Part shown: positions 27,035-36,260 of the stretch, piece by piece
How positions within the stretch are numbered: position 1 is the stretch's first letter
Layout of the letters: every line of letters starts with the position of its first letter
From: Candidatus Hydrogenedentota bacterium
GTDB taxonomy: Bacteria > Hydrogenedentota > Hydrogenedentia > Hydrogenedentales > JAJRTN01
Assembly (NCBI GenBank): GCA_024278275.1
Contig: JAJRTN010000150.1
Location: 1-64,000, forward strand
Reading direction: 5' to 3'
DNA: 64,000 nucleotides
Made by a program: the position numbers and the translations under genes
The notes under the pieces: model-generated
The model's input: the letters and a program-made list of their open reading frames with translations, nothing else
The model's database searches: none
Told to the model about the DNA's origin: nothing

Positions 27035-27514
27035 CGTGAATCTCCGGGCGTACCAACAAAAAAAGCGGGTCGAGACCCACTCACGCGAGAAGCCACACTT
27101 GTTCACCTGCAGTTTAGCATAGTACCCCGCGCTTGTGCAATACGTCCGGGAGCGTTGGTGAAGGCCGAAAACCGCGCTACCGGCTGTTTTCTTTGAGAAG
27201 GTTAGGCGGACCTCCATACCTGTATGCGCGTAAAAGCTCGGGGCCCATTGGACCTTCGCCCTGCAGCCGGGGGCAGCTATGCCACACAAAAAAGGGCATA
27301 TCGAAATGCGCCTCACACAGGCCCGTGAACGGGCTCGCTTAACCTGGTGGAATCGCCATTACCTGTTGTGGCAATTCGAGTTCATCAGCCATCCAGAAAC
27401 ACCAAAGATGCTTTTGTTAAAGGACTTGCGTTAACCCTGATTTTCAAGGCCAGACGGCTGAATTCGTCTTCTTGGGCCGGGATGATGCTGTTTTTGGAAG
27501 ACAATTCGGCAGGC
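27035..27514. other. Intergenic region between divergent rimP and AAA-ATPase genes
   Basis: About 480 bases with mixed composition and no convincing gene. It must hold the promoter of the rimP operon on the minus strand, but no clear -35/-10 pair could be singled out. The right part is lower in G+C, like the ATPase gene that follows, and may have arrived with it. Confidence 0.4.
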
Positions 27515-27563
27515 TTCACTTTGCGCGCAATATCGAGTATAATTGCTCAATAAGTTGAGTAAT
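27515..27563 (+). promoter_or_regulatory. Promoter with overlapping palindromic operator
   Basis: A perfect TATAAT (27538-27543) has TTCACT (27515-27520) 17 bases upstream as a weak -35. Directly overlapping its end, TTGCTCAA (27543-27550) and TTGAGTAA (27555-27562) form an interrupted palindrome separated by four bases. Such a site covering the -10 edge and start point is a typical repressor operator. The GTG of the ATPase gene follows 17 bases later. Confidence 0.6.
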
Positions 27564-27579
27564 CGGGAGATTGGTATAG

Positions 27580-28776
27580 GTGTTCAAGCGACAGGTTTTC
27601 CATCAATTACGTAAACGCATATCCGAACCGAGGCGGTTCATACAGGTTCTCGCGGGACCACGACAGACGGGCAAAACCACTGCTGCGCGCCAAGTCGCTG
27701 AGGTGGTTGACATGCCGACGCACTATGCTTCTGCGGATGCGCCGACACTTAAGGACCGAACGTGGATTGAGCAGCAGTGGGAAATCGCACGAATGGCCTG
27801 CCAGTCAGCGGGACATACTCAGCAGTGCCTGCTTATCTTGGATGAGATTCAGAAGATTCCCGGATGGTCGGAGGTTGTGAAGAGGTTGTGGGACGAGGAC
27901 ACCGCTTCGAAGTGCTGTACGCACGTGATTCTGCTGGGCTCCTCGCCATCGTTGATGCAGATGGGGCTCAGCGAAAGCCTGGCAGGCCGATTCGAGATCC
28001 TGCCTGTTACGCACTGGTCGTTCGGAGAGATGCACGAGGCCTTCGCATGGGACCTCAAACAGTATGTATATTTCGGAGGCTACCCGGGGGCGGCAGCACT
28101 CGTCGGCGACGAAAGCCGATGGATGCAGTATGTGCTCGAGTCGCTAATCGAGACGTCAATCTCGCGCGATATTTTGTTGATGACACGCGTTGACAAGCCC
28201 GCGCTTCTTCGACGCCTATTCGAACTGGGCTGTTCCTACTCGGGCCGGATACTCTCCTTTCAGAAGATGGTTGGTCAGTTGCAGGACGCGGGAAACACCA
28301 CGACCTTGGCCCACTATCTTCAGCTCCTTAGCAGTGCCGGTCTTCTCACCGGTCTTCAGAAATACGCTGGACAGGTCGTGCGGCGGCGCGCCTCAAGTCC
28401 TAAACTGCTTGTCATGAATACTGCCCTCATGAGCGTATCCTCGGGCATCACATATGAAGAGGCGCGGATTGACTTCGAGTTCTGGGGGCGGCTCGTTGAG
28501 TCGACCGTTGGGGCGGCGCTTGTCAACGGGGCGACAGGAACGAACATCGAGGTATTCTACTGGGCCAACCGAAATCGGGAGGTCGATTTTGTCTTGCAGC
28601 GTGGGAAGAGGCTTGTGGCCATTGAAGTCAAAAGTGGACAGAGGAGAGGCACACTTCCAGGCATAGAGGCCTTTTGCAAGGAGTTTCCCGTCACGAGAAA
28701 GCTGTTGGTAGGTGCGGATGGCATCCCCCTGGAAGACTTTCTCACGGCCCCCGTAGAAGAGTGGGTGGAATTGTGA
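27580..28776 (+). CDS. AAA-family ATPase with DUF4143 domain
   Basis: This 398-residue protein starts at a GTG with GGGAG upstream. The N-terminal AAA_14-type domain has Walker A GPRQTGKTT (26-34) and Walker B LLILDEIQ (84-91). The C-terminal DUF4143 domain ends in REVDFVL...VAIEVKSG, the VD...ExK layout of restriction-endonuclease-like folds. These proteins are widespread, often laterally moved, and of unclear function. Base composition is lower in G+C than the neighbours, and the gene is flanked by unrelated housekeeping genes, which suggests transfer. No partner toxin or antitoxin gene is seen beside it. Confidence 0.85.
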   Translation: MFKRQVFHQLRKRISEPRRFIQVLAGPRQTGKTTAARQVAEVVDMPTHYASADAPTLKDRTWIEQQWEIARMACQSAGHTQQCLLILDEIQKIPGWSEVVKRLWDEDTASKCCTHVILLGSSPSLMQMGLSESLAGRFEILPVTHWSFGEMHEAFAWDLKQYVYFGGYPGAAALVGDESRWMQYVLESLIETSISRDILLMTRVDKPALLRRLFELGCSYSGRILSFQKMVGQLQDAGNTTTLAHYLQLLSSAGLLTGLQKYAGQVVRRRASSPKLLVMNTALMSVSSGITYEEARIDFEFWGRLVESTVGAALVNGATGTNIEVFYWANRNREVDFVLQRGKRLVAIEVKSGQRRGTLPGIEAFCKEFPVTRKLLVGADGIPLEDFLTAPVEEWVEL

Positions 28777-28946
28777 TATTGTCGCGAAGGTGTTACTCAA
28801 ATCGTTACCTATCATTGCAAAACATAGACAACATGGGATGGGTGCGGTCGGTGAGCGTATCCCTTTGCATCTCAGTAAGTTATTGGTTTTTTAGGGGGGC
28901 GTGAAGATCGGGCTCTGCCGGCTCATAAGCCAAAGGCCGTGTGTGG

Positions 28947-29645
28947 TTAACGGCACAACACGGCGAGATTGCGCCCCGTCCCGCCATCACGGCGGTAGGA
29001 ATGGTACGTCGTTCCGCAAATCGTGCAGCACCCGGAAACCTGAATCTGCCCTTCAGGAACCCCCGAGGCGATCAGTTGTCGGCGATTCGTCTCCCACAGG
29101 TCCAGGAAACACCCTCGCGCAGGCAGCCCTTTCCCACGCCAGTCCCGCGCCATTTCCTCGGACACTTCGTAGCAGCAAGGCCCGGCGGAAGGTCCGACAA
29201 GGGCCCAAAGGGTTTCCGGGGCGGCGCCGAAGTGTTGCACGAGGGCATTGACGGCCGACCGGGATATTCCCTGCCGCGTGCCTTTCCGTCCGGCATGGAC
29301 CAGCCCGATGGCCCCCGGCGCAACCAGGTAGACGGGCACGCAATCGGCCACCATGATACCCAGGGGAAGCCCCGGCACATCGGTTATCATGCCATCGGCG
29401 ACGGGAGCGCTCACCAGGGCGTCCATGTTGGCGCCGCAACCACGATCCGCGTCGGAAACCACGGCAACACGGCTGCCATGCACCTGGCGGACGGATACGA
29501 GGTGGGCGGGCTCCAGGCCGCAGCGCCGGAGATACGCGGCGCGTTGCCCGTCCGTGCGGGGTGACCACCCGCAATCTCCATCGTCAAGTCCGGAGAGTCC
29601 GGCCACCGTGACGCCTTGTTGTTCCAATGTATCGAAATGAACCAT
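28947..29645 (-). CDS. pgeF: Peptidoglycan editing factor / laccase-domain protein PgeF
   Basis: This 232-residue protein of the YfiH/multicopper polyphenol oxidase (DUF152) family has the metal-site motifs VRQVHGSRV, MVADCVPV and GLVHAGRKGTRQGI, plus GPSAGPCCYEV. Family members act as purine nucleosidases/phosphorylases or as editing factors that keep non-canonical peptides out of peptidoglycan. The assignment between these roles is not settled by sequence. An extra cysteine-rich C-terminal tail (GCCTICGTTYHSYRRDG) is the usual end of the family. It is transcribed alone, convergent with the ATPase gene. Confidence 0.9.
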   Translation of the reverse strand: MVHFDTLEQQGVTVAGLSGLDDGDCGWSPRTDGQRAAYLRRCGLEPAHLVSVRQVHGSRVAVVSDADRGCGANMDALVSAPVADGMITDVPGLPLGIMVADCVPVYLVAPGAIGLVHAGRKGTRQGISRSAVNALVQHFGAAPETLWALVGPSAGPCCYEVSEEMARDWRGKGLPARGCFLDLWETNRRQLIASGVPEGQIQVSGCCTICGTTYHSYRRDGGTGRNLAVLCR

Positions 29646-29685
29646 GGTCTCTCCCGTTGCGGTAACCGCTCGCGACTTTTCTAAT

Positions 29686-29824
29686 CCGTCATTGCGAGGA
29701 ACGAGCCGTTGCGCGATAGCGGAAGTACGCTATTGCGAAAGCGTAGTGACGTGGCCATCGAGTGTGTCATGACATACTCCCATAACCCAGCTTGTCACGG
29801 TCGCTTAGGCCCTCGCAATAACGG
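29686..29824. repeat. MITE-like intergenic repeat with terminal inverted repeats
   Basis: The segment begins CCGTCATTGCGAGG and ends CCTCGCAATAACGG, inverted copies with one difference, about 139 bases apart. The internal part can fold further (CGATAGC...GCTATTG). The GTCATTGCGAGGA opening is a motif seen in small non-autonomous repeats of many bacteria. No protein is encoded. A single copy is visible in this window. Confidence 0.6.
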
Positions 29825-29942
29825 TTTATGAAAGGTGCGAACGGTTTTCCAAGGTCGTTAACGCTCCAGCATGTGGGGTCCCGCCGGCACGGTAATCACG
29901 ATGCCCCTCCATGTCCTCCGTGATCCAATAGAAATTCTTTTC

Positions 29943-30035
29943 AACCACGAAATACACGAACGGGAATGGTGACATTTTCGGTCCCCCCTGCATCTGCATT
30001 CTCTTTCTTTCGTGTATTTTGTGTATTTCGTGGTT
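29943..30035. repeat. Inverted repeat pair (CACGAAATACACGAA type)
   Basis: AACCACGAAATACACGAA (29943-29960) is inverted at 30018-30035, with a second partial unit (TTTCGTGTATTTTG) preceding it. The arms flank about 57 bases. This type of sequence is a common dispersed intergenic repeat. It lies between pgeF and hslU, beside the other repeat at 29686. Confidence 0.55.
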
Positions 30036-30130
30036 GCATCTTCCCCCCGATTGGTATCCCCCGTGAAGACAAGTGTCCTGAAGCAAAACCGCGTTCCCGG
30101 CCCGGAATCAGTCCTTTTTCCAGGGTCACG

Positions 30131-31525
30131 TTACAGGATGTACTTGGACAAATCCTGGTCTTGCACCAGGTCGGAAAGCCGCCGATCCACCTCGGCGGCG
30201 GTGACTTCAACCCGGCTGCCCGCCCGGTCCGGGGCGTCGAAAGAAATATCCTCGATCAGGTTTTCCATCAACGTATGCAGCCGTCGGGCGCCGATGTTCT
30301 CGGCCTTTTCGTTGGCCTGCTGACACAGCTCCGCCACGCGGGCGATGGCGTCATCGGTGAAGACCAGTTCCACGCCTTCGGTGGCGAGCATGGCGCAGTA
30401 TTGCTTAATCAGCGAGCCCTGCGGTTCACGGAGAATGCGCTCGAACTCGTCCGACGAAAGGCTGTTCAACTCGACGCGGATGGGAAAACGCCCCTGCAAT
30501 TCCGGGATAAGGTCGGAGACCTTTGTCATGTGAAACGCGCCCGCGGCGATGAAGAGGATATGGTCGGTGCGCACCGTGCCGTACTTGGTCATCACGTTGC
30601 TGCCTTCCACAATCGGCAGAATGTCGCGTTGTACCCCCTCTCGGGAAACATCCGGACCGTGGCCCTGCCCCCCCGAGCGTCCGGCGATCTTGTCTATTTC
30701 GTCCAGGAACACGATGCCCGCGTTTTCGACCCGTTCGATGGCGCGCTGCGCCACCGCGTCCATGTCAATCATGTCCTGCAGGACCTCCTGTTCGAGGAGA
30801 TCCCGGGCTTCCGCCACGGTAACATGGCGCGTGGTGGAGCGTTGCGGCATGAGACGGCCCATCAGGTCTTGCAGATTGACCCCCATTTCCTCCATGCCGG
30901 CGTTGGAGAAGACCTGCATGGTGGACATGCCTCCCGTGTCACGGACCTTGACCTCCACCTCCCGTTCGTCCAGGTCGCCCGCGCGCAGTTTTCGCAGCAG
31001 GATTTCGCGCGTGCGCTCCTCGGCGGAATCCTCGCGAAGATTGCGGGCCGGACCTTCATCCCCCGCGGCGGGGTCGGCGGGATGAAACACCCGCTGCGGG
31101 CCGGCGGGCTGTTTGGGCAGAAGGAGGTCCATGAGGCGGCGTTCCGCTTCCTCCCTGGCGGGCTGTTCCGCTTCCTTCATCATTTCCTCGCGGACCAGGT
31201 TGATTCCCACCTCGACGAGATCGCGTATCATGGATTCGCAGTCCCGCCCCACGTAGCCCACTTCGGTGAACTTGCTGGCCTCCACCTTGATGAAGGGCGC
31301 GTCCGCCAGCTTAGAGAGCCGTCGGGCGATCTCCGTTTTCCCCACGCCCGTGGGACCGATCATGATGATATTCTTCGGCGCCACCTCCTCCCGCAGATCC
31401 TCGGAGAGCTGCTTGCGCCGCCAGCGGTTGCGCAGGGCAATGGCCACCTTCCGCTTGGCATCATCCTGTCCGATGATATGACGATCCAGGGATTCAACAA
31501 TCTGCCGGGGTGTAAGGGATTCCAT
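30131..31525 (-). CDS. hslU: ATP-dependent protease ATPase subunit HslU
   Basis: The protein has 464 residues starting [20 protein letters not shown]. Walker A GPTGVGKT (57-64), Walker [10 protein letters not shown], the intermediate I-domain (about 110-240) and the C-terminal tail ending in DLSKYIL are all typical; the extreme C-terminus inserts into HslV to activate it. In most bacteria hslV lies directly before hslU. Here the upstream neighbour is rpiB, so the protease subunit must be elsewhere or missing. The gene follows rpiB by 16 bases on the same strand and is probably co-transcribed. Confidence 0.95.
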   Translation of the reverse strand: MESLTPRQIVESLDRHIIGQDDAKRKVAIALRNRWRRKQLSEDLREEVAPKNIIMIGPTGVGKTEIARRLSKLADAPFIKVEASKFTEVGYVGRDCESMIRDLVEVGINLVREEMMKEAEQPAREEAERRLMDLLLPKQPAGPQRVFHPADPAAGDEGPARNLREDSAEERTREILLRKLRAGDLDEREVEVKVRDTGGMSTMQVFSNAGMEEMGVNLQDLMGRLMPQRSTTRHVTVAEARDLLEQEVLQDMIDMDAVAQRAIERVENAGIVFLDEIDKIAGRSGGQGHGPDVSREGVQRDILPIVEGSNVMTKYGTVRTDHILFIAAGAFHMTKVSDLIPELQGRFPIRVELNSLSSDEFERILREPQGSLIKQYCAMLATEGVELVFTDDAIARVAELCQQANEKAENIGARRLHTLMENLIEDISFDAPDRAGSRVEVTAAEVDRRLSDLVQDQDLSKYIL

Positions 31526-31541
31526 GAGAAACTTTCTTGGG

Positions 31542-31985
31542 TTAGCCGAGTTTATCGACCCGCCGCTGGTGGCGTTCCTGGCCGCTGAAAGGGGTGGCGA
31601 GCCAGACATCAATGAGTTTCTTGCACCGGTCCAGGGGGGTCGTTCTTTTTCCAAGACACAACACGTTGGCGTCGTTGTGTTCGCGGGCGAGTTGCGCCAT
31701 CTCTTCCGTACAGCAGACCGCCGCGCGGATCCCCCGGTTTCGGTTCGCGGCGATGCTGATGCCAATCCCGGTGCCGCAAAGCAGTATGCCCCGTTCCGCC
31801 TGGCCCGCAAGTACGGCGTCGGCCACCTTCTGGCCGAAATCGGGATAGTCCACCGAATCCGGACCGTTTGTGCCGCAATCGACCACCTCGTGGCCTAATT
31901 CCTCCAGGTAGGCCATCAAGGCGGGCTTGAAATGCGGTCCCGGGTCTTCATAACCGGCATGGTCGCTGCCGAAGGCGATTTTCAT
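31542..31985 (-). CDS. rpiB: Ribose-5-phosphate isomerase B
   Basis: The 147-residue protein starts [12 protein letters not shown], with AAAGGAAG seven bases before the ATG at 31985; an upstream in-frame codon at 32003 is less likely. RpiB/LacAB motifs are clear: the N-terminal GSDHAG, the YPDFG segment, and the active-site Cys in [15 protein letters not shown]. It interconverts ribose 5-phosphate and ribulose 5-phosphate. It heads a two-gene unit with hslU. Confidence 0.93.
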   Translation of the reverse strand: MKIAFGSDHAGYEDPGPHFKPALMAYLEELGHEVVDCGTNGPDSVDYPDFGQKVADAVLAGQAERGILLCGTGIGISIAANRNRGIRAAVCCTEEMAQLAREHNDANVLCLGKRTTPLDRCKKLIDVWLATPFSGQERHQRRVDKLG

Positions 31986-32188
31986 GACGTTCTTCCTTTC
32001 CATACAGGGGGAAATCGGGTATGTCGGCGCAATGCGTCCGCCCGATGGTGGGGTATTTTACGCATCCGCCCCGGATTGTCACAAGTGGGCGGGGAAATAC
32101 CCTTCCGCCAGGGGAGCGTGTTCTCAATCGTCATGAGACCGTGGAGAGAGGAAAGGCTATCTCGCTCTTGCTCACCCGGCTTGCCGTA

Positions 32189-32971
32189 TCAATGTGCCAT
32201 CATCTTCCCGGCGACGGCGGTGACAATCCGGCGGGGGAAAACCTTGGCGGCCAGGGCGCCGGCCTTGTTGCCCAGTCCCGTAATGATGACGCGCCGGCCC
32301 CGCATGCAGGCCTGGTATCCTTCCCGGGCCACTTCCTCGGCTTTGCCCATGGGAACCAGGCCCTTCTTGAAAACAGCGCTGTTCTCCATATCCGCTTCCC
32401 GCGCGAACTCGGTGGTGGTCGCGCCGGGACACAGACAGGTAACGGTCACGCCGGTGCCGGACAGCTCGGCGGCAATGGCCTCGCTGAAAGACAGAACATA
32501 GGCTTTGGTGGCGCAGTAGGCCGCAAAGTGGGGACCCGGCTGGAACGCGGCCGTGGAAGCAACGTTCAGGATCCGGCCCCGCCGGCGTTCCACCATGCCG
32601 GGCAGGACCAGGCGCGTGAGCAGCGTCAAAGCCACCATGTTGAGTTGCAGCATGGCGGCCAGGCGGTCGGGATCGTTTTCCACGAAAGCGCCGGAGTGCC
32701 CGAAACCCGCGTTATTCACGAGAACGTCCAAGGCAATGCCGTCGGCCTGCAAACGGTCAATGAGTTGCCGGGGCGCCGAAGGATTGCTTAAATCGCAAAC
32801 CTCGACCCGCGTACCGACCTGGTACGTTGTTTCCAATTCCGCAGCCAGCTCCCGTAACTTGTCTTCCCGCCGAGCCACCAGGACCACGTCCCATCCATCG
32901 GCGGCGAAACACCTGGCCAATTCCCGGCCGATGCCGGCCGATGCACCCGTAATCAATGCCATGCGCGACAT
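32189..32971 (-). CDS. Short-chain dehydrogenase/reductase
   Basis: The protein has 260 residues. The NAD(P)-binding TGASAGIG motif (8-15), NNAGFG, the catalytic Ser in VASTAA and the YxxxK motif (YCATK) are present, so this is an active classical SDR. The basic residues following the second strand (ARREDKL) suggest NADP preference. The substrate is unknown; closest in style to the DltE/YqjQ group of SDRs. GGGAGGA stands eight bases before the ATG at 32971, which decides the start over 33001. Confidence 0.88.
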   Translation of the reverse strand: MSRMALITGASAGIGRELARCFAADGWDVVLVARREDKLRELAAELETTYQVGTRVEVCDLSNPSAPRQLIDRLQADGIALDVLVNNAGFGHSGAFVENDPDRLAAMLQLNMVALTLLTRLVLPGMVERRRGRILNVASTAAFQPGPHFAAYCATKAYVLSFSEAIAAELSGTGVTVTCLCPGATTTEFAREADMENSAVFKKGLVPMGKAEEVAREGYQACMRGRRVIITGLGNKAGALAAKVFPRRIVTAVAGKMMAH

Positions 32972-33215
32972 TTCACCATCCTCCCGGCGTGTCCGCCCCA
33001 TGGCGGCTTGCCTTTTGTTACACCAGTCTACTCCAGCGATACCCGTTTCGGCCAGCGGCGTATCGCGGAAGTTGGGGAGAGCCTCCCACCCGCACGGTTA
33101 GCGTCGGGGACGCATGGAAATATTTCGGCTGCTGAAATACCAGGGCCATGAATGCTATCCTCGCGGACGGTAGCGCCACTGTTTGGCGATCCCGGAAAGA
33201 AGGGAGATATCCGCA

Positions 33216-34673
33216 ATGACTTCACCCACGGAAATGGACCGGCGCGGTTTCTTGGGCACGGCGGCGGCCGGGGCGGCACTCACGGCCCTTTCCCGGACCA
33301 ATACGGCCCGGGCGAATGAAGGAGCGAAGATGACGAAACATCCCAACCTGGTTTTCGTGTTCGGTGACCAATGGCGTCAGCAGGCCACGGGTTACGCGGG
33401 AGATCCCAACGTCATTACGCCGAACCTTGACCGGCTGGCGAAGGAAAGCCTGAACTTCACGAACGCCGTGTCGGGCTGTCCGGTCTGCACGCCGTGGCGG
33501 GCGAGCTTCCTCACGGGGCAATACTGGCTCACGTGCCGCATGTTCATGAACGATGTGTGCCTGCCGGACAAGGCGGTCTCCCTGGCCGAGGCCTACCATG
33601 ACGCGGGTTACGACACGGCGTATATCGGCAAGTGGCACCTGGATGGTCATGGCCGGTCGGCTTTCATTCCCCGCGAGCGCCGACAGGGCTTTCAGTTCTG
33701 GAAGGTGCTGGAATGCACGCACAACTACAATCACTCGGACTATTACGGTGATGACCCGGAAAAGCACACGTGGGAGGGCTACGACGCCATCGCCCAGACC
33801 CGGGAGGCTCAACGGTATATCCGGGATCATCCCAAGGACAAGCCCTTTTCGCTGGTCCTCTCGTGGGGGCCTCCCCACGCGCCGTACCAGACCGCCCCGG
33901 AACAGTATCGCAAGATGTACGACCCGGCCAGGATTGTGCTGCGTCCCAATGTGCCCGAGGCGTGGGCCGAAACGGCCCGCCAGGAATTGGCGGGCTACTA
34001 CGCCCACATCACGGCACTGGACGATTGTGTCGGCGACCTGCTGAAAACCCTTGACGAGGAAGGCATCGCCGACGACACGATCTTCGTGTTCACCTCGGAT
34101 CATGGCGATATGCTTCGGTCGCAGGGAATGACCAAGAAGCAGAAGCCTTGGGACGAGTCCATCCGGGTGCCTTTCCTGCTGCGTTACCCGGCGAAACTGG
34201 GGAAAGCCGGGCGGACCGTAAGCACCCTCCTGAACGCGCCGGACATCATGCCCACCCTCCTCGGGCTGAGCGACGTGACCATTCCAGCATCGGTGGAAGG
34301 AATGAACTTCGCGCCGACCCTGCTGCGCGGGAAGGATCCCGAGGTGGAGGGCGCGCTGCTCATGTGCCCACAGCCCTTCGGTCAATGGCCGCGAAGTGAC
34401 GGCGGCGTGGAGTTCCGGGGGATTCGGACGGCGCGATATACCTATACCCGCACCCTCGAAGGGCCGTGGCTGCTCTATGACAACGAGACCGATCCCTACC
34501 AGGTGACGAATCGGGTCAACGACCCAGCGTACCAGGCCGTGCGGGAACGCCTCGACGCCATGGTGCAGCGAAAGTTGAAGGAAACGAACGACGATTTCCT
34601 CCCGGGGCCGGAATTGTTGGCGAAGTACGGCATCGAGGTGGACGCGACCGGCACCGTGCCCTACGCTCCTTGA
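33216..34673 (+). CDS. Tat-exported type I sulfatase
   Basis: The protein has 485 residues. The N-terminus carries a twin-arginine signal (MDRRGFLGTAAAGAALTA, from residue 7). The sulfatase domain begins NLVFVFGDQWRQ with metal ligand Asp51. The formylglycine motif CxPxR is CTPWR (Cys91-Arg95), and later metal ligands appear in FVFTSDHGDM. Cys-type sulfatases need conversion to formylglycine, which anSME or FGE would provide; neither gene is in the window. The start at 33216 has AAGGGAGAT upstream. It probably desulfates host or algal glycans and fits the secreted glycosidases of the window. Confidence 0.92.
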   Translation: MTSPTEMDRRGFLGTAAAGAALTALSRTNTARANEGAKMTKHPNLVFVFGDQWRQQATGYAGDPNVITPNLDRLAKESLNFTNAVSGCPVCTPWRASFLTGQYWLTCRMFMNDVCLPDKAVSLAEAYHDAGYDTAYIGKWHLDGHGRSAFIPRERRQGFQFWKVLECTHNYNHSDYYGDDPEKHTWEGYDAIAQTREAQRYIRDHPKDKPFSLVLSWGPPHAPYQTAPEQYRKMYDPARIVLRPNVPEAWAETARQELAGYYAHITALDDCVGDLLKTLDEEGIADDTIFVFTSDHGDMLRSQGMTKKQKPWDESIRVPFLLRYPAKLGKAGRTVSTLLNAPDIMPTLLGLSDVTIPASVEGMNFAPTLLRGKDPEVEGALLMCPQPFGQWPRSDGGVEFRGIRTARYTYTRTLEGPWLLYDNETDPYQVTNRVNDPAYQAVRERLDAMVQRKLKETNDDFLPGPELLAKYGIEVDATGTVPYAP

Positions 34674-34716
34674 ACAACGTGACGGCCATGCCATGGGGGC
34701 GGGGATGACGGTAATG

Positions 34717-34743
34717 TAGAAGCAGCTTCCAGCCGCTTCTACG
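34717..34743. repeat. Hairpin after the sulfatase gene
   Basis: GTAGAAGC (34717-34724) pairs with GCTTCTAC (34736-34743), with an AGCTTCCAGCC loop that can extend the stem. No T-run follows. The core resembles the palindrome at 5614-5646. Confidence 0.45.
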
Positions 34744-34754
34744 TTGGGTTATGC

Positions 34755-34791
34755 AAAAAGCCCCGGCGAACCATGAGGTATTCGCCGGGGC
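34755..34791 (-). terminator. Strong rho-independent terminator of rpmB
   Basis: On the minus strand GCCCCGGCGAA pairs perfectly with TTCGCCGGGGC around a ten-base loop and is followed by TTTTTGC. It starts 27 bases after the rpmB stop codon. This is a textbook terminator; it could also work weakly in the other direction for the sulfatase transcript. Confidence 0.85.
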
Positions 34792-34817
34792 GTGATAATC
34801 CGTTGCTGAATGACGCG

Positions 34818-35084
34818 CTACTCGGAAGCCGCGGCCTGCCGCGCGCGGCCACGGGGGGCCTTGGTGAACTTGCCGGCCTTGATGTAGCGGGCGCAAACCT
34901 TTACGCGATGCACGCGGCCATTTTCGTCCACCACGCGAATGCGTTGAAGATTGGGTTTCCAGCGGCGTTTGCTGATACCGGTAACGTTCTGACCGATACC
35001 GCCTTCGCGCTTGGCTTTACCACGGCGAACCACCTTGTTGCCCACGCGCGGGCGTTTGCCACTGTATTCACACACTCTGGACAT
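34818..35084 (-). CDS. rpmB: 50S ribosomal protein L28
   Basis: The 88-residue basic protein begins MSRVCEYSGKRPRVGNKVV, the conserved L28 N-terminus. The KRRWKPNLQRIRV motif and the VKVCARYIKAG segment confirm the family. Only one cysteine of the CxxC pair found in zinc-binding L28 is near the N-terminus (Cys5), so this is likely a zinc-free form. It is monocistronic, with a clear promoter and a strong terminator. Confidence 0.95.
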   Translation of the reverse strand: MSRVCEYSGKRPRVGNKVVRRGKAKREGGIGQNVTGISKRRWKPNLQRIRVVDENGRVHRVKVCARYIKAGKFTKAPRGRARQAAASE

Positions 35085-35189
35085 GGCCGTTTCCTCCGGA
35101 AAAAACTATCGCCGGACGGACCTGCCCACGAAACGGTTCGTTGGGAAGCGTCTGCCGGACGTGCTATACTCCACTCCAAGGGAGCCGAA

Positions 35190-35218
35190 AGTGTAGCATA
35201 CCCGGGGCACCGGTTCAA
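35190..35218 (-). promoter_or_regulatory. Promoter for rpmB
   Basis: On the minus strand TTGAAC (35213-35218) and TACACT (35190-35195) are separated by 17 bases. Transcription would start about 100 bases before the rpmB ATG. The match is good but not perfect at both hexamers. Confidence 0.5.
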
Positions 35219-35354
35219 GAATGCCATTTGCGAAAAGACGATGTTCAACAAGACCGCCACATGATCCTGTGGGTTCGGGGGTGGGAAGTCACAATATACG
35301 GGAACCGGCTTCGCGTTCCCGCGGATGGCACGCAAGGAAAGTCCTACATCGCAA

Positions 35355-36260
35355 ATGTCTCATGTGAGCCACCCCACCCCACGGATTCCACTTTCCCGTC
35401 CCGCGCTCCGGGGCCTGGCGGCCCGGCGCTTTATGGGCCTCGTCCTCCTGATCCCGATTTTCTTTTCCGGCTGCGTGCATTCCCGTGCTCCCCTGCGAAC
35501 CGCGACCGTGCCCGAAGGGGCGCCCGGCGTGCGCGACGTGCTGGCCGAACTTAACCGGCAACAGCAGGCCCTGGTCTGTTTCCGCGCGACGGGGCGCCTG
35601 GTGGTGAAGCTTCCCGGGGATGCCGCCGCCTACAGTTTCCGGGGCACCCGCCTCCTTTACGCGGCGCCGGACCGGTTTTACGTGGAAGCGCGGAAACACG
35701 GAGCCCGCGCCTTTCTGCTCACCGCCGCCGGCGAGGAATATGTGGTGGTTTCGCCCACCAGAAGGGCCTACCTGCACGATACGGAAGCGCGTCTTCCTTC
35801 AGGAGCGGGAGAATACGTATCCCCGGCCGACCTGGCGCGTGAAATGCTGTTGGGCGGAGACTGGGCCCACCTGTCACCCCGCAGGATGGAGATAACCGGG
35901 TTTGATCGCATTACGGGCGAGGTGACCGTCGAAGTATACCAATCCGCGAAACACAAGCAACTGCTCCGGCGTTTGCACCTCCGGGGCGGTCCCTCCTGGC
36001 GGGCCGTCCTGGAACAACGCTTCGATCCGGACACCGGACGGGTCGTGGCCGAAACCAGCCGTGAGAACTACGGGGTTATGGCCGGGGTTCTTTTCCCGGA
36101 ACATTTGGAAACACGCTTTCCCGGTCAGGATGCCTGGATGCGGCTCGACGTGCGTCGCCTGGAGACGGAGGTCTTCTTCGGCCCGGAGGTTTTCGATGTG
36201 GAATCCGCCCTGCGGGACGCACGCCGCCGGGGTTATAAACGAATGGAGACGGTGGAGTGA
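35355..36260 (+). CDS. Lipoprotein, LolA/LolB-like fold
   Basis: From the ATG at 35355 the product has 301 residues. The lipobox FFSGC follows a hydrophobic stretch (GLVLLIPIFF). The remainder has a strand-rich pattern (FRATGRLVVKLPGDAAAYSFRG, VEVYQSAKHKQLLRRLHLRG) typical of LolA/LolB or outer-membrane lipoprotein-sorting-like folds, where an incomplete beta-barrel holds a lipid. A role in lipid or lipoprotein transfer is inferred. The start is uncertain: ATGs at 35325 and 35433 are also in frame. The gene overlaps rlmN by four bases (GTGA). Confidence 0.7.
   Translation: MSHVSHPTPRIPLSRPALRGLAARRFMGLVLLIPIFFSGCVHSRAPLRTATVPEGAPGVRDVLAELNRQQQALVCFRATGRLVVKLPGDAAAYSFRGTRLLYAAPDRFYVEARKHGARAFLLTAAGEEYVVVSPTRRAYLHDTEARLPSGAGEYVSPADLAREMLLGGDWAHLSPRRMEITGFDRITGEVTVEVYQSAKHKQLLRRLHLRGGPSWRAVLEQRFDPDTGRVVAETSRENYGVMAGVLFPEHLETRFPGQDAWMRLDVRRLETEVFFGPEVFDVESALRDARRRGYKRMETVE

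Noticed and set aside
27580-28776. Toxin-antitoxin or abortive-infection pair involving the AAA/DUF4143 gene
   Set aside because: No second gene is coupled to it; the flanking stretches hold no convincing small gene.
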